A stretch of DNA of 64,000 nucleotides from Chlorops oryzae (Eukaryota > Arthropoda > Insecta > Diptera > Chloropidae). Numbering within the stretch: the stretch's first letter is position 1; the number at the start of each line of letters is the position of its first letter. The notes under the pieces are model-generated. The model saw nothing but the letters and a program-made list of their open reading frames with translations. It was not told the origin of the DNA and did not search any database. This document shows positions 1 through 11,106 of this stretch, piece after piece. The position numbers and the translations under genes are program-made. Where the stretch lies: the NCBI GenBank assembly GCA_020466095.1, contig CM035806.1, positions 128,463,244 to 128,527,243 on the forward strand, written 5' to 3'.

Positions 1-170
1 TAAATAAAATTAGCCAATCTAAGGCTTTTTCTTACATGGTTTTAAGATCAGTGAAGAAAATAAGGTTATATAGTCCTTTGAATATTTGAAAAAAGGAAAA
101 ACAGATTTCTAGAGAAAATTCATCAAATCTTTCTCATCAGCATCTAAAAAACGATCGTAAAGAGATAAAT

Positions 171-385
171 AGCCCGATTCTGAATATTCCCGCGGAATTT
201 ACTTTTCTCAAGAGTAAACTTCTTCTCTTTTTTTAAATATTTGGAAGAAGAAAATTTTGATGGGGAATGGTATTTGACCCATACCCATAATTTTCCTTAC
301 CCTATCTATTTAAAAAAGGAGAATTTTGGTCTCGAGAGAAGTAAATTCCCCGGGAATTCGTTCCCCGCATATTCAGAATCGGGCT
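171..385. repeat. Fold-back MITE-like inverted repeat
   Basis: The left arm starts AGCCCGATTCTGAATAT and the right arm ends with its complement, ATATTCAGAATCGGGCT apart from one base. A second block, GGAATTTACTT, is also inverted between the arms. The element is 215 bp with no coding capacity. No clear target duplication was found. Confidence 0.7.
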
Positions 386-833
386 GAAAATTTGTTTTGC
401 AATTTTTTAATTTCATACTGAGTTCCCTTCTTCTAATCCTTGATGTTTATTTTCATATTTTTCGGTTACTTTGACTCACATATTTCCGAAAGTCAATGTA
501 AATTTCATCATCGTCTTACATCGTCCACTTCAGGAAATCAAAGAAACGATATCCAACATTTCTTGCAAATTAACCATATTATTCTGAAACTGATTATTTT
601 TATTTTTTTTTTTTTTGCAATTTAAAAATAACAGTTAAACTTTTTCAGTCTAAAGAAGAAGTAATAAAAAATTTAATTGAAAATGTCTTTTCTATATCCC
701 TTAAAGGCTATAATAAAAAAAAAGAGATCGTACTTGCTATAAGTTATAGCAATTACGATCCCTTTTTTTTAACACATATACTATTTATTGAATCACTCCT
801 GCAACCAGGAGTCTAACAATAAGTTTTTACATC
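386..833. other. Spacer with one small hairpin
   Basis: AT-rich DNA with no supported gene. Positions 726-760 form a compact hairpin with stem GATCGTA..TTGCTATA and the complement, flanked by A and T runs. Its role is unknown. Confidence 0.5.
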
Positions 834-928
834 TTACAAATCTACTTGCAAAATTACATAAGCCCCAGACGGCAGGTCGAATCGTACGTCAGCAAATAGT
901 CGCTTATGGATGCCTTTCTCAAGCATCG
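834..928 (-). CDS. Possible isolated terminal exon, unrecognised
   Basis: On the minus strand a TTTTTCAAG acceptor-like site precedes a 31-codon open stretch that ends in TAA. It is noticeably richer in G+C than its surroundings and contains FADVRFDLPSGAY. It does not join AAR2 upstream in phase: the only plausible AAR2 donor is phase 0, while this frame would need one leading base. It may be a fragment of another gene or chance. I do not recognise the peptide. Confidence 0.2.
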
Positions 929-1429
929 CTTGAAAAATAAAATTCACATTAATAAATTAATTATTGTTCTCCTAGAAAAACCGTCGTTGCAGAAAAGAGT
1001 CACCGAAATGGGACCAAAAAATGCCACAAATATAGGAATCTGTTGATTCACTATAAAAAAAAAGAGAAGTTTAGCTCATATCTAGCTAGCTAGGCTCCAA
1101 TCATAAGTAGATGGAAGTGCAGTGGATTGCACGCATGTATTGCGATGTTAACTAGCTAAAGAAATTTATGGCGGCGTGCAGATTGCATTTTTACGATCTC
1201 TGAGCCTGAGAAAATATGAGAGAGAAATCTCCTGAATTTGATAAGATTTTGAGCATTTATTCAACAAGAAGAAGAAGATCCAAAATGTTGAAAACAGACA
1301 TGCTATAGGAGCATTTAGTTACCCCATTGTTGTTACTTTTAATACGATTTTAAATCGCTTCACAAACAAATAGTCGTCACTGCAAACCTTATGACCTGTT
1401 GACATCACCTTTAATTCGAAATTTCTTGC
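929..1429. other. Spacer 3' of AAR2
   Basis: This includes the likely 3' untranslated region of AAR2 on the minus strand. I see no repeat structure or coding signal here. Confidence 0.4.
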
Positions 1430-2674
1430 TTATGATATTTTCACCTCTTCAGGCATCGGATTTGACAATAAATCTTCGCCCTCAACGATAACTGGCAAAT
1501 CATCTGGATCCTCATCTAGCAGTCCAGGAAATTTCCAGCCGAGTCCCGACTCCAATTTTCCACAAAGTCGTTCAGCACTAACACTTAAATTGTTTGCATG
1601 CAAGTTTTTAAGCAGTGAACGAACATCCCTGAATACTGAATTGCGCTCATTTGCTACCATAAGCTCTTCCGGCAAATGTGGCAGTTGGTGTGCAAGCAAT
1701 TCACTGTACTTCATGAAAAACAGTTTGTACTTTTCCACTGCCATTTCGGAATGAACAAGCAAATGGAATATTCGCCGCCAATGGGTAAGGGATTCAAATG
1801 AATGCCCAATCAAGTAAAAAACAAAAGCTAGCTCGATTTCCTCAAGTAGTTCCTTTGATGATGAAAATTTTTCCAAAAGTTTAACAACAGCCTCAATGCA
1901 GTCTATACTATGTCTGGATATTTCCGATGGTTCAACATCTTTCGGAACACGTTCCGGTAAATCAGTAAAACGTGCGCCGTACCTTCAATGGGCTTCAGCT
2001 GGGGAAGCAAATCATCATCATCAATAAGTTTATGAAAGCTATTGCCTATATGTGCCAGTTGTGTCTCCGTTTTTGAATTTCCCTTTGGGCGCTCAGAGTC
2101 TGGACATGATTGCAGCTCCATGTTCGTTCGTATGGTGCCTTTTTCCGGACGGCAGCGTTTTATCGTTTTGGTAGTTACATCATCAGTTAATTGTCTCCAA
2201 GCAGCAGCGAAACTATAATCGTAGGCGGCCAAATACCGATCCAAATCAAATATATGCTGCCGTATACGCTCTTTCTCAAGCTCTGGATCTGCAATTTGGC
2301 GCTTTCTCAGCTCCTCAGCGTTGTGATCCCATTCGCGTATGACAATCTCTCCAGCGGAAAAATAAATGAACGAAACTAACGCGCGGTGCATTGTCTCCGT
2401 ATGGCCCCTGCAAATCAATGAGAGTTAATACTTAAATCTGGTTGTATCACCTTGTCCTAGTAAATATTCATACCCTTGCTGCACACCATACCATATGGGG
2501 GCCATCAGGAATCATTTTTATACCTCTAAAATTCTCCGCAACCGTATATGAACATAAATCAATGCCGAATTCACTGCCCATTGGCACTCCAGCTATGATT
2601 AAGAGTGCCCCATTTGACAGCAGCCTCCTGGCCAATTCGGGATCCATCTGCATGCCATGGTGGTGGGTATTCAT
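1430..2674 (-). CDS. AAR2: AAR2 splicing factor homolog (two compensating frame breaks)
   Basis: AAR2 is an assembly chaperone of the U5 snRNP that binds Prp8 before it is exchanged for Brr2. Exon 1 (2674-2474) encodes the diagnostic N-terminus MDPELARRLLSNGALL, then GSEFGIDLCSY and FRGIKMIPDGPH. A 66-bp intron (2473-2408, GTATGA..TTGCAG) follows. Exon 2 (2407-1430) encodes GPYGDNAPRVSFVH, AGEIVIREWD, then RFTDLPERVPKDVEPSEISR and ELAFVFYLIGHSFESLTHWR. Two single-base frame changes interrupt exon 2: an extra T near 2364 and a missing base near 1970-1982. They cancel, so the total length is a multiple of three. The product would be about 385 aa from the second ATG (2653), close to the usual AAR2 length. 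I infer assembly error or a young pseudogene; whole-length colinearity favours a real gene. There is no operon context. The nearest upstream feature is a hAT MITE. Confidence 0.87.
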
Positions 2675-2902
2675 GGCAATATTTATTTATTTTTCCGGAA
2701 CAATTATAGTTTCTGGACGATTCTGGAATCTTTGTTTTGGTTAGTCCCTAGCTATGGACTTCCTGATTCCAAATCTGGAATCAGTTTTTCGGGGTCGTGT
2801 CTAGCTTAGGAGATGTCGCGTTTTGAAATTTTCCCAAAATCGCACTAATTTTTCATTTATTTTGAAACTTGTGTAGTTGCCACATTAACCAGTGCGCATA
2901 AC

Positions 2903-3085
2903 CAAGGTGTATTTAACAAGGTGATATCAATATTACAACAAGAACAACAAATTAAAAAAAAAAACACATTGGTTTGTTGTTGCAAAGAAACTAAAAAGTC
3001 AAAAAATTTCAAATAATTTGACAGTTTAGTTTCAGATCTGTTGTTTTTGTTGTAATATTGATATCACCTTGTTAAATATACCTTG
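2903..3085. mobile_element. hAT-type MITE with 8-bp TSD
   Basis: The element is 183 bp. It begins CAAGGTGTATTTAACAAGG and ends with the near-perfect complement (CCTTGTTAAATATACCTTG), so TIRs exceed 40 bp. It is flanked by the exact 8-bp duplication CGCATAAC at 2895-2902 and 3086-3093. An 8-bp TSD with a CAAGG end fits the hAT superfamily. P-type elements also make 8-bp TSDs, but the terminus looks hAT-like. Confidence 0.85.
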
Positions 3086-3376
3086 CGCATAACGCAGTGT
3101 TTTTCAATTGAAATTGTTAAAATCGGATATCAGAATAATAATTTACGCTAATGTTACGCCACCTGCTCGCGTCGCTACGCTCTGCTTCGTACCCACGCCT
3201 TCTGCACGTTGTTTTTTTTTACTTTTATTTTTTATTTCGAAATAATTTCATTCTCCTCAAATTCTCTATATTTTATCACAATTTTCTAGAAAGTAGTAAG
3301 AAGCTCAAAATTTGAAATATTTCATGCAATTTTTTTCCTTTATTTAGCAGAATTTTCTTATTAAACTTCAAATATT

Positions 3377-3510
3377 AGGGGTCTTCCTTTAAACGTGTAT
3401 TTTCCTCGAAAACCTGGAAAACTTATAAATCAAGAAGGCTAAAAAATAATGAACGAAATTTTTACATCTTTACGCTTTTTCAAACTTTTCACGTTTAAGG
3501 GAAGACCCCC
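3377..3510. repeat. Short inverted-repeat element
   Basis: The left arm GGGGTCTTCCTTTAAACGTG is mirrored by CACGTTTAAGGGAAGACCCC at the right end. The centre is AT-rich and non-coding. It is probably a MITE; the TSD is unclear. Confidence 0.65.
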
Positions 3511-3613
3511 ATTGTTTCACATCTCGAAGATTTAGAAATTAAATCTACTAATTAATGGATTTTTTCAAACATTAAGACTGGCAGCGCTAAAAATAGCCTT
3601 CAGTCTGTTTCCA

Positions 3614-4301
3614 CCATATAGTACTATAGATGGCACTTGGCAAAAAACGTGTGTGTTGAATTGAAGTAGGCCCCCTGTGCATGCATTCTTATGGAAAAAT
3701 CAAAAACGTAGCACGCCCCCTGAAAATTCCGGTTCCGGTCTAACAAATACTTTATAATCCTGTAACATGAACTAAAATTTTTGTTAAAAATCAGATATAT
3801 ATAAGTGTTAATCAATGGTTTTTCCTAAGAACTCATTTGTATTTTTCAGCAAAATATTTTATTTTTATACAATTAAAAATAATTAGATAAAATTTTGCTC
3901 ATATTATTGAGGAACGTTAAAGCAGAGTACTCGTGCGTCGAATATGACCGACTCTCAAAAAGTTTGAATTCCACCATAGAACAGCTGATATGAAATATTC
4001 AGTGATATCATAACTAAAATTGCTCGATACATAACTAGTTGCTCAAGTACTTATTACATATCATGATAAATAGAATGCATAAACTATATATTTTTGGATC
4101 TCTTCTGAATGAAAAGGGTTCAAAATTGCATAAACAATCATAAAAAACTAAAAAAGTTTTACATTAAAAATAAAACATCAAAACATTTCAACGCAAGTAT
4201 GTTGAGTTACAAAATTGAGTGAATACTCCAAAAATTATAGCATCACTAGTTCACCACGGAATTCGGTTGTTGTTGTAAGTGTCCCCTATATTACTATATG
4301 G
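3614..4301. mobile_element. Repeat R, copy 1 (TIR CCATATAG)
   Basis: Terminal repeats are CCATATAGTACTATAG (left) and CTATATTACTATATGG (right). TTTCCA occurs directly outside both ends (3608-3613, 4302-4307). The right flank then continues CCATATAGGACTATAGG, a second TIR-like copy, so the apparent TSD may instead reflect a tandem arrangement. The right 420 bp recur at 29540-29955. There is no open frame of note. Confidence 0.65.
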
Positions 4302-4880
4302 TTTCCACCATATAGGACTATAGGTCTAACTCTTCTTCTTCCTAATCCCTGCAATGTGTTAGAGCTACGCTGCTTCAACATAGGCATATAGCATGAGGAA
4401 AAGAGAAGCACGCTATGGCAGCGAAATATTTAGTTCTGCTGTGGTGAAATGCATTGCCACTTTTATTTTGAATTTTGGGAGATTTTCGCGTACATTACAT
4501 ATAAAATATCTACCAAACTCATAAAATGATATGAAAAGCTTGAAAAACATAAAACTAATCAAAGAATCTCAATATCAAGGAGAAATAGATATTGTTTTTT
4601 TAGGCTTACCCTGTTTACATAACTTTTTGATCACACTATTTCAGCAAAAATGCTAAATTCTATGTACAATCAAATTCGTAGCCGTAGTCACAAATGTATG
4701 TAAATTTAATACAAAATGAAAACATTCGTGCACATTGAGCAAATACATATCGTAATACATTTATTAAAGTTTCAAATATGAACTTTTCAAGCAATATAAA
4801 AAACCGAGCTGACGCCGTGTTTTTTTGTTAATTTTCTTGCAAGTGGCATCATAGTGCCACTTTGTGTCTACCCGTATTGT

Positions 4881-5006
4881 TGTTGGTAGCTTTCTGGTGA
4901 ATTTCTCGAAAGAGTTGAATTTCCTATTCCTGCTTAAGGTTTTTGTTGGTAGCTTTTTGGTGAATTTCTCGAAAGAGTTGAGTTTCCTATCCTGCCTAAT
5001 GGGGGG
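4881..5006. repeat. Two tandem copies of a 63-bp unit
   Basis: Both copies contain TTGGTAGCTTT and TGGTGAATTTCTCGAAAGAG, offset by 63 bp. The copies differ by a few bases. Both stay open on the plus strand, but no protein family is recognised. Confidence 0.7.
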
Positions 5007-5451
5007 TTTCTTATTAGCGGCAGAGGCCTTTCGACGTCGCCAGTTAGACCTACAGTCCTACATGGTTTCCACAATGTTTACATTGAATTTCCATACAAAT
5101 GAAAACTCTTCTGCTCGCTCACCGTACTTTACCAACCCTGCAGTAATTGGGACCAACCCCGGGTCGACACGGGGTCGGTCCAAAAGAGGTGAGGACCGGT
5201 CGCGTTTTCTCACCCGTTTTTCCACAGCGCTGTCATTGAAAAACAACCGGTCCATTTTCAAAGCTTTTAGGGTCGGTTGTGGGTGGGTCCATATGGCCTC
5301 AAATGAGGGTGAGTTTTTTTTTTTAATATTTATTTTAATATGAAATATGAAAAAAAAAATTTTTCTTATTTCGTTTATTTTGCCTTTTTTGTTTTTTTTA
5401 AACCTCTTTGTTACAAAACATTATATAATTTCCTTTTTGATTTGCCCGCCT

Positions 5452-5518
5452 CGGCCGAGCCTCGAACCGCAGAACTCTAGGTTGGTAAATTGGTGTCTTA
5501 ACCATTACGCTAATCAAG
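5452..5518 (-). tRNA. tRNA-like sequence (degenerate, in element copy 1)
   Basis: Read on the minus strand it has an A-box-like TAGCGTAATGGTTAAGAC and a B-box-like GCGGTTCGAGGCT about 40 bases later. A regular cloverleaf is imperfect. It is probably a tRNA-derived part of a mobile element, not a working tRNA gene. Confidence 0.5.
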
Positions 5519-5749
5519 CAAGTTTAATGCTTTGATCAAAACGCTGACTTGAGTGTTTGGTTGCTCAAGTATTTGGGAAACGTGCGTAAAGAATTTTTCA
5601 CTTTCACAGAAAAAAAATTCTTGAAAAATAAATATTAAAAAACAATTAACATGTAAAAAACGACTTATTTTTCAAGTTAAAAAAAAAAAAAATTAAATAT
5701 GAACATAAAAAAATCTTAGGTAATTGAAAAAAAAAATTCTTTCTAAAAC

Positions 5750-5818
5750 GAGCAAGGGCTTGAACTCCCACCCTCTCGGTTGCGAAGCGAGAGTCTTAAC
5801 CATCAAGCTAACTTGCCT
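5750..5818 (-). tRNA. tRNA-like sequence (well-formed, in element copy 1)
   Basis: On the minus strand, GGCAAG can pair with the 3' CTTGCT as an acceptor stem. TAGCTTGATGGTTAAGA fits the D arm and A box. CTCTCG..CGAGAG forms the anticodon stem around a loop containing TTCGCAA (a CGC-like anticodon with T33 and A37). GGGAGTTCAAGCCC forms the T arm and B box. This is the best cloverleaf of the set. Whether it is transcribed is unknown. Confidence 0.5.
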
Positions 5819-6164
5819 TTGGTAGCACAACGATCAGATTGAGGACTTAAAACAGACAACAATAAGGACAAGTTTATACGAACTCACCCCACCTACGCTC
5901 ATTTTTGGACTAGACGAGGGTGAGCCCAATTGAGACTCACCCCGGGTCGGTCGCGGTGCATATCATTTTCAGGTCGGTCCTATATGGACTCACCCAGGAC
6001 CGGTCCATTTTACACCGAAAACATTTCATTACTGCAGGGAATCTTCTTTTTGTTGATCGATGTTGACAGTATGTGTAAACGGGGGCATCCCTGTAGGAAT
6101 AGTGGGGTCAATTGGGCCCTAGCGAGTAGTTCTCGAGTATAGGAAAAATTACTAACACTCAATG

Positions 6165-6736
6165 AGGCCTTTTACACTAGGCAATTATCGCCGGCAATTT
6201 TTTTCAAATTCTCTTTTGGAGCTGCCTTCGCTTTTACACGTATAAAAAAGATTGCCGAGCAATTTTTATTTTTTTGTCTGTTTTTGACGTTTGCCCTGTT
6301 CGCGCAGGGTTGATTTTTGGAATAAATTAAAATAACATAATTAAGTATCCCTGATATAGGGTTGATTTTAAGACTAAAAAGACGCGTCCTGGCATATTCC
6401 GGCGATTTAATATAATAAATGCAAGAATTTTGTTGCATTAGCACAATTAGCTTTTCTATGCATTTGCGCGGCCACTTCCCCGACATTTGAAACTTTAAAT
6501 TTTATATATCCCGCAAAATATCAGTTATTAACACCTCGAAAGTAGAAAGTGAATGAAGCAAATGTCAAAAACCAGCTCGCAGCCATCTTCACATTTGACA
6601 AAACGAAAGAGAGCAAAACGGAATTGCCGAGTACGGGCAATTCTGAAACGAGCAATTTTTCTCTACCCCCCCCGCTCTGCGTCTCGCTAACAAACGAAAA
6701 AAATAGCCGGCGATAATTGCCTAGTGTAAAAGGCCT
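6165..6736. mobile_element. MITE with TIR AGGCCTTTTACACTAGGC
   Basis: TIRs of about 30 bp run from AGGCCTTTTACACTAGGC through ATTATCGCCGGC, mirrored at the right end. The direct repeat CAATG lies at 6160-6164 and 6737-6741, a possible 5-bp TSD. A related hairpin is at 18005-18137. There is no transposase. Confidence 0.75.
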
Positions 6737-6834
6737 CAATGGCACTTCAGAGCAGTGCTGCCGTTTTCGTATCTGAGAAAGTAACAAAATGATTTTAAAA
6801 TAGTAGTTTTTATAATATAAAAGGAGATATTCAG

Positions 6835-6985
6835 CCCTATTATGATTGTCGACTACTGATAGAGAATTGAAAAAGTTCTATCTTCGACAAAAATTTTTAA
6901 TTTTCCACATGCTAGAAAATGAAAAATTTTAGTCTACCACAGAACTTTTTCGATTCTCTATCAGTAGTCGACAATCATAATAGGG
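6835..6985. mobile_element. Hairpin MITE (151 bp)
   Basis: The left arm CCCTATTATGATTGTCGACT continues into ACTGATAGAGAATTG; the right arm is the near-perfect complement. The arms are about 50 bp each. Confidence 0.8.
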
Positions 6986-7058
6986 TGATTAACAAAAAGG
7001 AGTTTTTAACATTAGAAAAAAAGAAACCTATTAGGTTTTTAAAAACCTGGGATTAAAA

Positions 7059-7158
7059 NNNNNNNNNNNNNNNNNNNNNNNNNNNNNNNNNNNNNNNNNN
7101 NNNNNNNNNNNNNNNNNNNNNNNNNNNNNNNNNNNNNNNNNNNNNNNNNNNNNNNNNN
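7059..7158. other. Assembly gap (100 N)
   Basis: Exactly 100 N, the usual placeholder for a gap of unknown size. It truncates the gene that continues at 7159. Confidence 0.99.
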
Positions 7159-7437
7159 TACGATGCTGGTTGTACAGCAGATTCTGGTGGTCTACCACAG
7201 CACAAATCCACTGAAGCGGAATTAGAGCAGCAATATAAGAGCTTTCGTTGCTTTCTGAGAAATTTACCTTATCCACCGATTTCAGTTACCATCGCAAGAT
7301 CAGCCGAAGATAATTACTGTCCACCCGATCAAGTCGATGATATTCAAGACGAGATTCTTCGTTGTCTAAGCGGATTTCGTAACACGAGTGTTATATGCGA
7401 TTATTTGGACGATGACTACAATATGATGAAGCTTTAA
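7159..7437 (+). CDS. C-terminal exon of an unrecognised gene, cut by gap
   Basis: The frame is open from the first base after the gap to TAA at 7435-7437, giving 92 residues. The peptide is acidic and cysteine-containing (FRCFLRNLPYPPISVTIARS, then DDIQDEILRCLSGFRN, ending DYLDDDYNMMKL). Codon use is balanced compared with the AT-rich surroundings, and the tail is followed by an AT-rich 3' region, as expected for a real gene end. I do not recognise the family. The rest of the gene must lie within or beyond the gap. Confidence 0.6.
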   Translation, partial: YDAGCTADSGGLPQHKSTEAELEQQYKSFRCFLRNLPYPPISVTIARSAEDNYCPPDQVDDIQDEILRCLSGFRNTSVICDYLDDDYNMMKL

Positions 7438-8020
7438 GCTTTTTAGCTTCTGTGATTCACTACCGGATCGAATTTTGATTTCAAAAATAGTCTTAGTTTT
7501 TGGTTAGTTTTCATTTGGTTATTTATTGTTTTTTTTTTTTATCCTCTTTCCCTATTTATGAATAAGTTTTGTCAAAATAATTTATTAAATGCTTTTGGTT
7601 TCTCTAAAGACTGCATGTATTTATTTTATTAAGATCAGTAATCAGAAAAGATAAAAAAAAATAATATTAGATTCATCTTTAAGCAGGTAATATCGAAATA
7701 TTAAAAAGGCAGCTCTTGTGAAGGTGATAGTGAGATGTATGTACAAACTTGTTATATGATCAAGCTCAAACTATTGGACAAATTCTATAGGGATTTGCGA
7801 AGGCGAGAAAATAGCGAATGCTAATCTAATTCGAATTAATTGAAACACATTTTGTGAAAAGTATGCATTGTCGACGGAAATGGTGCGGGCACTTTTGTCT
7901 ATGGAACTTAAGAAACCTATTCATATCTTGAGACATACTTGTGAAAGTAGTACGGGCCTTCATACAATATCGTTGTTAGTAAAAGCTAGAAATGATAAAA
8001 AAAATTGATTTTTAATATCC

Positions 8021-8025
8021 AAGAA

Positions 8026-8063
<38 letters not shown>

Positions 8064-8148
8064 TGAGAGAGAGAGTGAGAGAGAGAGAAAGAAAGAAAGA
8101 GGAGTGAGAGATAGAGTAGAGAGAGAGTGAGAGAGAGAGAGAGAGAGC
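8021..8148. repeat. (GA)n microsatellite
   Basis: An impure GA tract of about 128 bp interrupted by AAAG and GTGA units. Open frames across it on the other strand are Ser/Leu-rich artefacts. Confidence 0.95.
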
Positions 8149-8629
8149 AAATTCTTTCCGATATTCAGGCTTGTTCCAGAAAACGATTTCGATCGTTTTA
8201 AATGCAATTCAATGTGCTTTGAAATTCCTTTCTAGACAACTTTTATCCAGTTAAAATACATTACAGTAAAAGATTCGACCTTATAGTACTTTCAGTGACA
8301 ACCACGACAAAAATGGAAGGCTAGGCATGATTTCAAGAGCGTTTCACAATTTTCGGTTTCTGCAAAATGCCCGATTAGATGCGTTTCAAAATCTATTGAA
8401 ATCATCAAATTTCGTTTCTTAACAACTGGCTGCTATCAGAAGGGGCGGGAGTGTTCTTACGTTTGTGTTTTTGTTTGTTAGTACACGCCAACATAATGAA
8501 AAGGAAATGAAAACGGACTGTGGGGGAGGGGAGGCGATAGTTGCTATTGTTTTGGCATTGATTGTTGCATGCCAACGGAAAATGTTTCGTTTTTCATGAT
8601 TTATTTTCGAACAAGTTAAGAAAGTAAAA

Positions 8630-9965
8630 ATGTTGCGAAAAAGATTTTTCGTTAAAATTGTTCTCCAATTACATGCGGTAAGTTCATGGAGTCAAAAGAT
8701 AATGTCGACCCGAATGATATGGTGAAAAAAACTGAACTTTTGTACATAAAAGGCATTCGATTAAGGTTATGCGGTTTTCAGGATTTCTCTTTAATCCCTT
8801 TAGCTGAAAAAATTTTCTATTTTTCGCAACTGCCAATAGATAACTTGCCCCGGTGTTTGGCTCTGCCGGCACGGCTATCTGGAGGTGACAATTAAAACCC
8901 TTGGCTATCTACACCGTTCGAGTGGAATGGAGCCACGGTTTCCATTATTACCACACGATGAGTTCATAATTCAAGGTTTTTTCAAATCGGTGGATAATAT
9001 GGATGAATTGGATCGGATATTGTCAGCGGAAAAGATAGAAATAACACTTTGGCAAAATGGACGCCGTTTAGCGTATTACGTTGGGAAATTAATTGATTTA
9101 ATGGAGGCTGATATGTTGCCCCAACTCAATTGTAAGCATAATATTAATGTTCAGCTTCTTATGAGAGCGACTCCAGCATTTCCGGTAAGTCTGCTTAATG
9201 GACATATGAATAATTAGGATTATGTCAAGCATTGCTTTCCTGATTACTTGAAAAGGGTATTCTATTACCGAAAATAGAGCTATCTGCAAACGTTTCTACA
9301 CGCGATCATTTTGGTGGCAGCAAAAATCGATGCAAGGTAAATGGAATCGGCATCGGCAACAGAATCGCCAGCAGCTCTTCCTCAGAGATATGTTCTTCCA
9401 GCGATTATTGTGGCCGATTCATATCACCGAATTTCCTAAGCAAAGCAATGCGACCGAAAAATCGTCATATGAATTGCTGTGATTATTTAGGGGTCCCACG
9501 ACGTCAACTTCCCGTTTGTCATACAAGACATTGCAGTTCGGAAAGCGCCTACATGAGTGACAAAAGGTGAATTTGAATTTTTTTTTTTTAACGCATTACT
9601 TCTGAGTGAAGGAAAATCAGCAAAAAACAAAACAACAACTTTCAGTTCTACACCAAAGGGCTTCGGGTTTGAAGCCGAATTGTTGAATAATAAGAAAACA
9701 ACACGTAGGCTTTCCGAAAGCTCCAGGTGAGTAAGTGATCAACGGATAAGATGCTATGAATATGTAACTGATATGATTTCTGTATTCAATTTTTAGTCAA
9801 ACGTTTGTCCTGAGTCACTGCAGTAACTCCGCACCGAATGAGTTTAGCAGCCGTAAAGATTGGGCGAGTCAAATGGACCCGGATTCGAATATTGACGATG
9901 GTCATCAGGATTACTGTGAAATTTGTTTAAATTATCGAAGAGCTTTTATGGATTCTAAAATCTAA
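8630..9965 (+). CDS. SPATA6-type N-terminal domain protein, five exons
   Basis: Reconstructed exons are 8630-8677, 8840-9184, 9256-9566, 9646-9726 and 9797-9965. All introns have GT..AG ends (GTAAGT, GTAAGT, GTGAAT, GTGAGT) and the phases join without a stop, giving 317 aa. The protein begins KIVLQLHAITCPGVWLCRHG, then EPRFPLLPHDEFIIQGFF and FPGILLPKIELSANVST. This matches the C2-like N-terminal domain of spermatogenesis-associated protein 6 (order: VTCPG motif, PxFPL motif, FPGI and sT motif). In mammals SPATA6 builds the sperm head-tail connecting piece. The C-terminal half (residues about 165-317) is Ser-rich and of low complexity, without a domain I recognise. The start ATG was chosen because it precedes the conserved KIVLQLHA strand. 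The gene looks intact, unlike its mobile-element neighbours. The role in the fly is inferred only from the family. Confidence 0.82.
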
Positions 9966-11106
9966 ACTCAATTAGACCATTATTAATCTATTATAGTGAC
10001 ATGTAACGGTCCTTGTTCTATTAGGTCTTTATTTAAAAAAAAAAAACAAATCAAAAAGTGTGAACCAGTAAACCAGTCATTCTTTATCCATTATACATCC
10101 ATTATTAATTAAAAAATAAGACCAAAAAGGGAAAAATATAATATTTTTCTTAGCGTTCCAATTTTTTTGTAGTGTATAAACATATATGTTTTCCAGCGTC
10201 ACTCACATATGCAAGCAGACGAAAATAGAGGGAACGTAGTGATGCTCAATTGCAAAAATTGATACTCGTTTTCAAAAATAATGGAAAACACATTTCATCT
10301 CATTTAATGGACTTTCAATATTAAGGAATGTTTAAATAATTGTAACAAGGACTATTATATTTATTAATTTTAAAATTATCAAAATCTGATTGATTTCGAC
10401 GAAACATTTTTGCAAGCAATCCAACTTTGCTGCCGATGATTTGTCGCCTATCGAACAAATTTGTTTACGAACGCGTTCATAAACATTTTTACATTGACAG
10501 CAACAATAGTGAACACAAAAAAAAAAAAAAAAAAAAAATAAATTAAAATGTTGTAGCCAATACAAGTGGATAGTTTCTATTAGAGATGGGGTGCGGGACG
10601 GGAGTCTCGTGGGCAAGACGAAAAAAAAAAATCGAAAATCATCGAAAAAGATATAATAAGTTAAGGTCTAAGCGAATAAAGTCAAATATCTAACTTTGCC
10701 CCCAACTAAGCGAAAAAGATTATTTCTGGTGGCGGCCGATTTTCAGGAAAGATTCGTGGACGTGTGGAAAATTGTAGGAATACCGCCTACTCTCTTAGAA
10801 AACCTCTGAATCGGGATGGGCGGAATGGTAACCAATTTGTTTTCCGCGACTATACTAACTAGACAAAGAGAACAAATTAATATCTTTATGTCTGATTTCC
10901 TTTCTTCGAGCTAAATTCAATGCTGTGGGACCTTAGCAATGCCAAGTATCGAAATTCCCAAAAGAAAAATTCTGCTTATATGCTGCTACAATTCCAAATG
11001 GACATAATTATCTCGCGCCTCTCTCACATAATAGTTAAATGCTGATATAAGGAATAATATAGGGATTCATGCAACTTTAAATAAATCCAAATGATATAAA
11101 TTTATA
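9966..11106. other. Intergenic AT-rich stretch
   Basis: This holds the 3' region of the SPATA6-like gene, then an A-run near 10518-10538. No gene, clear TIR or RNA gene is seen. Confidence 0.5.

Larger units (their letters stand above)
5136..6039. mobile_element. tRNA-bearing inverted-repeat element, copy 1
   Basis: The element starts CCCTGCAGTAATTGGGAC and ends ATTTCATTACTGCAGGG, giving a 12-bp TIR CCCTGCAGTAAT. Inside each end lie further mixed GGGTCGG and ACTCACCC blocks. The AT-rich core holds two tRNA-like segments on the minus strand (5452-5518 and 5750-5818). It is related to 18638-19600 through the TIR and the core, and to the inverted fragment 22735-22960 through the shared block GGGAAACGTGCGTAAAGAA. 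No open frame or clear TSD is visible, so it is non-autonomous. Confidence 0.7.

Noticed and set aside
7986..8207. Open frame rich in Ser and Leu on minus
   Set aside because: It is a translation of the GA microsatellite.
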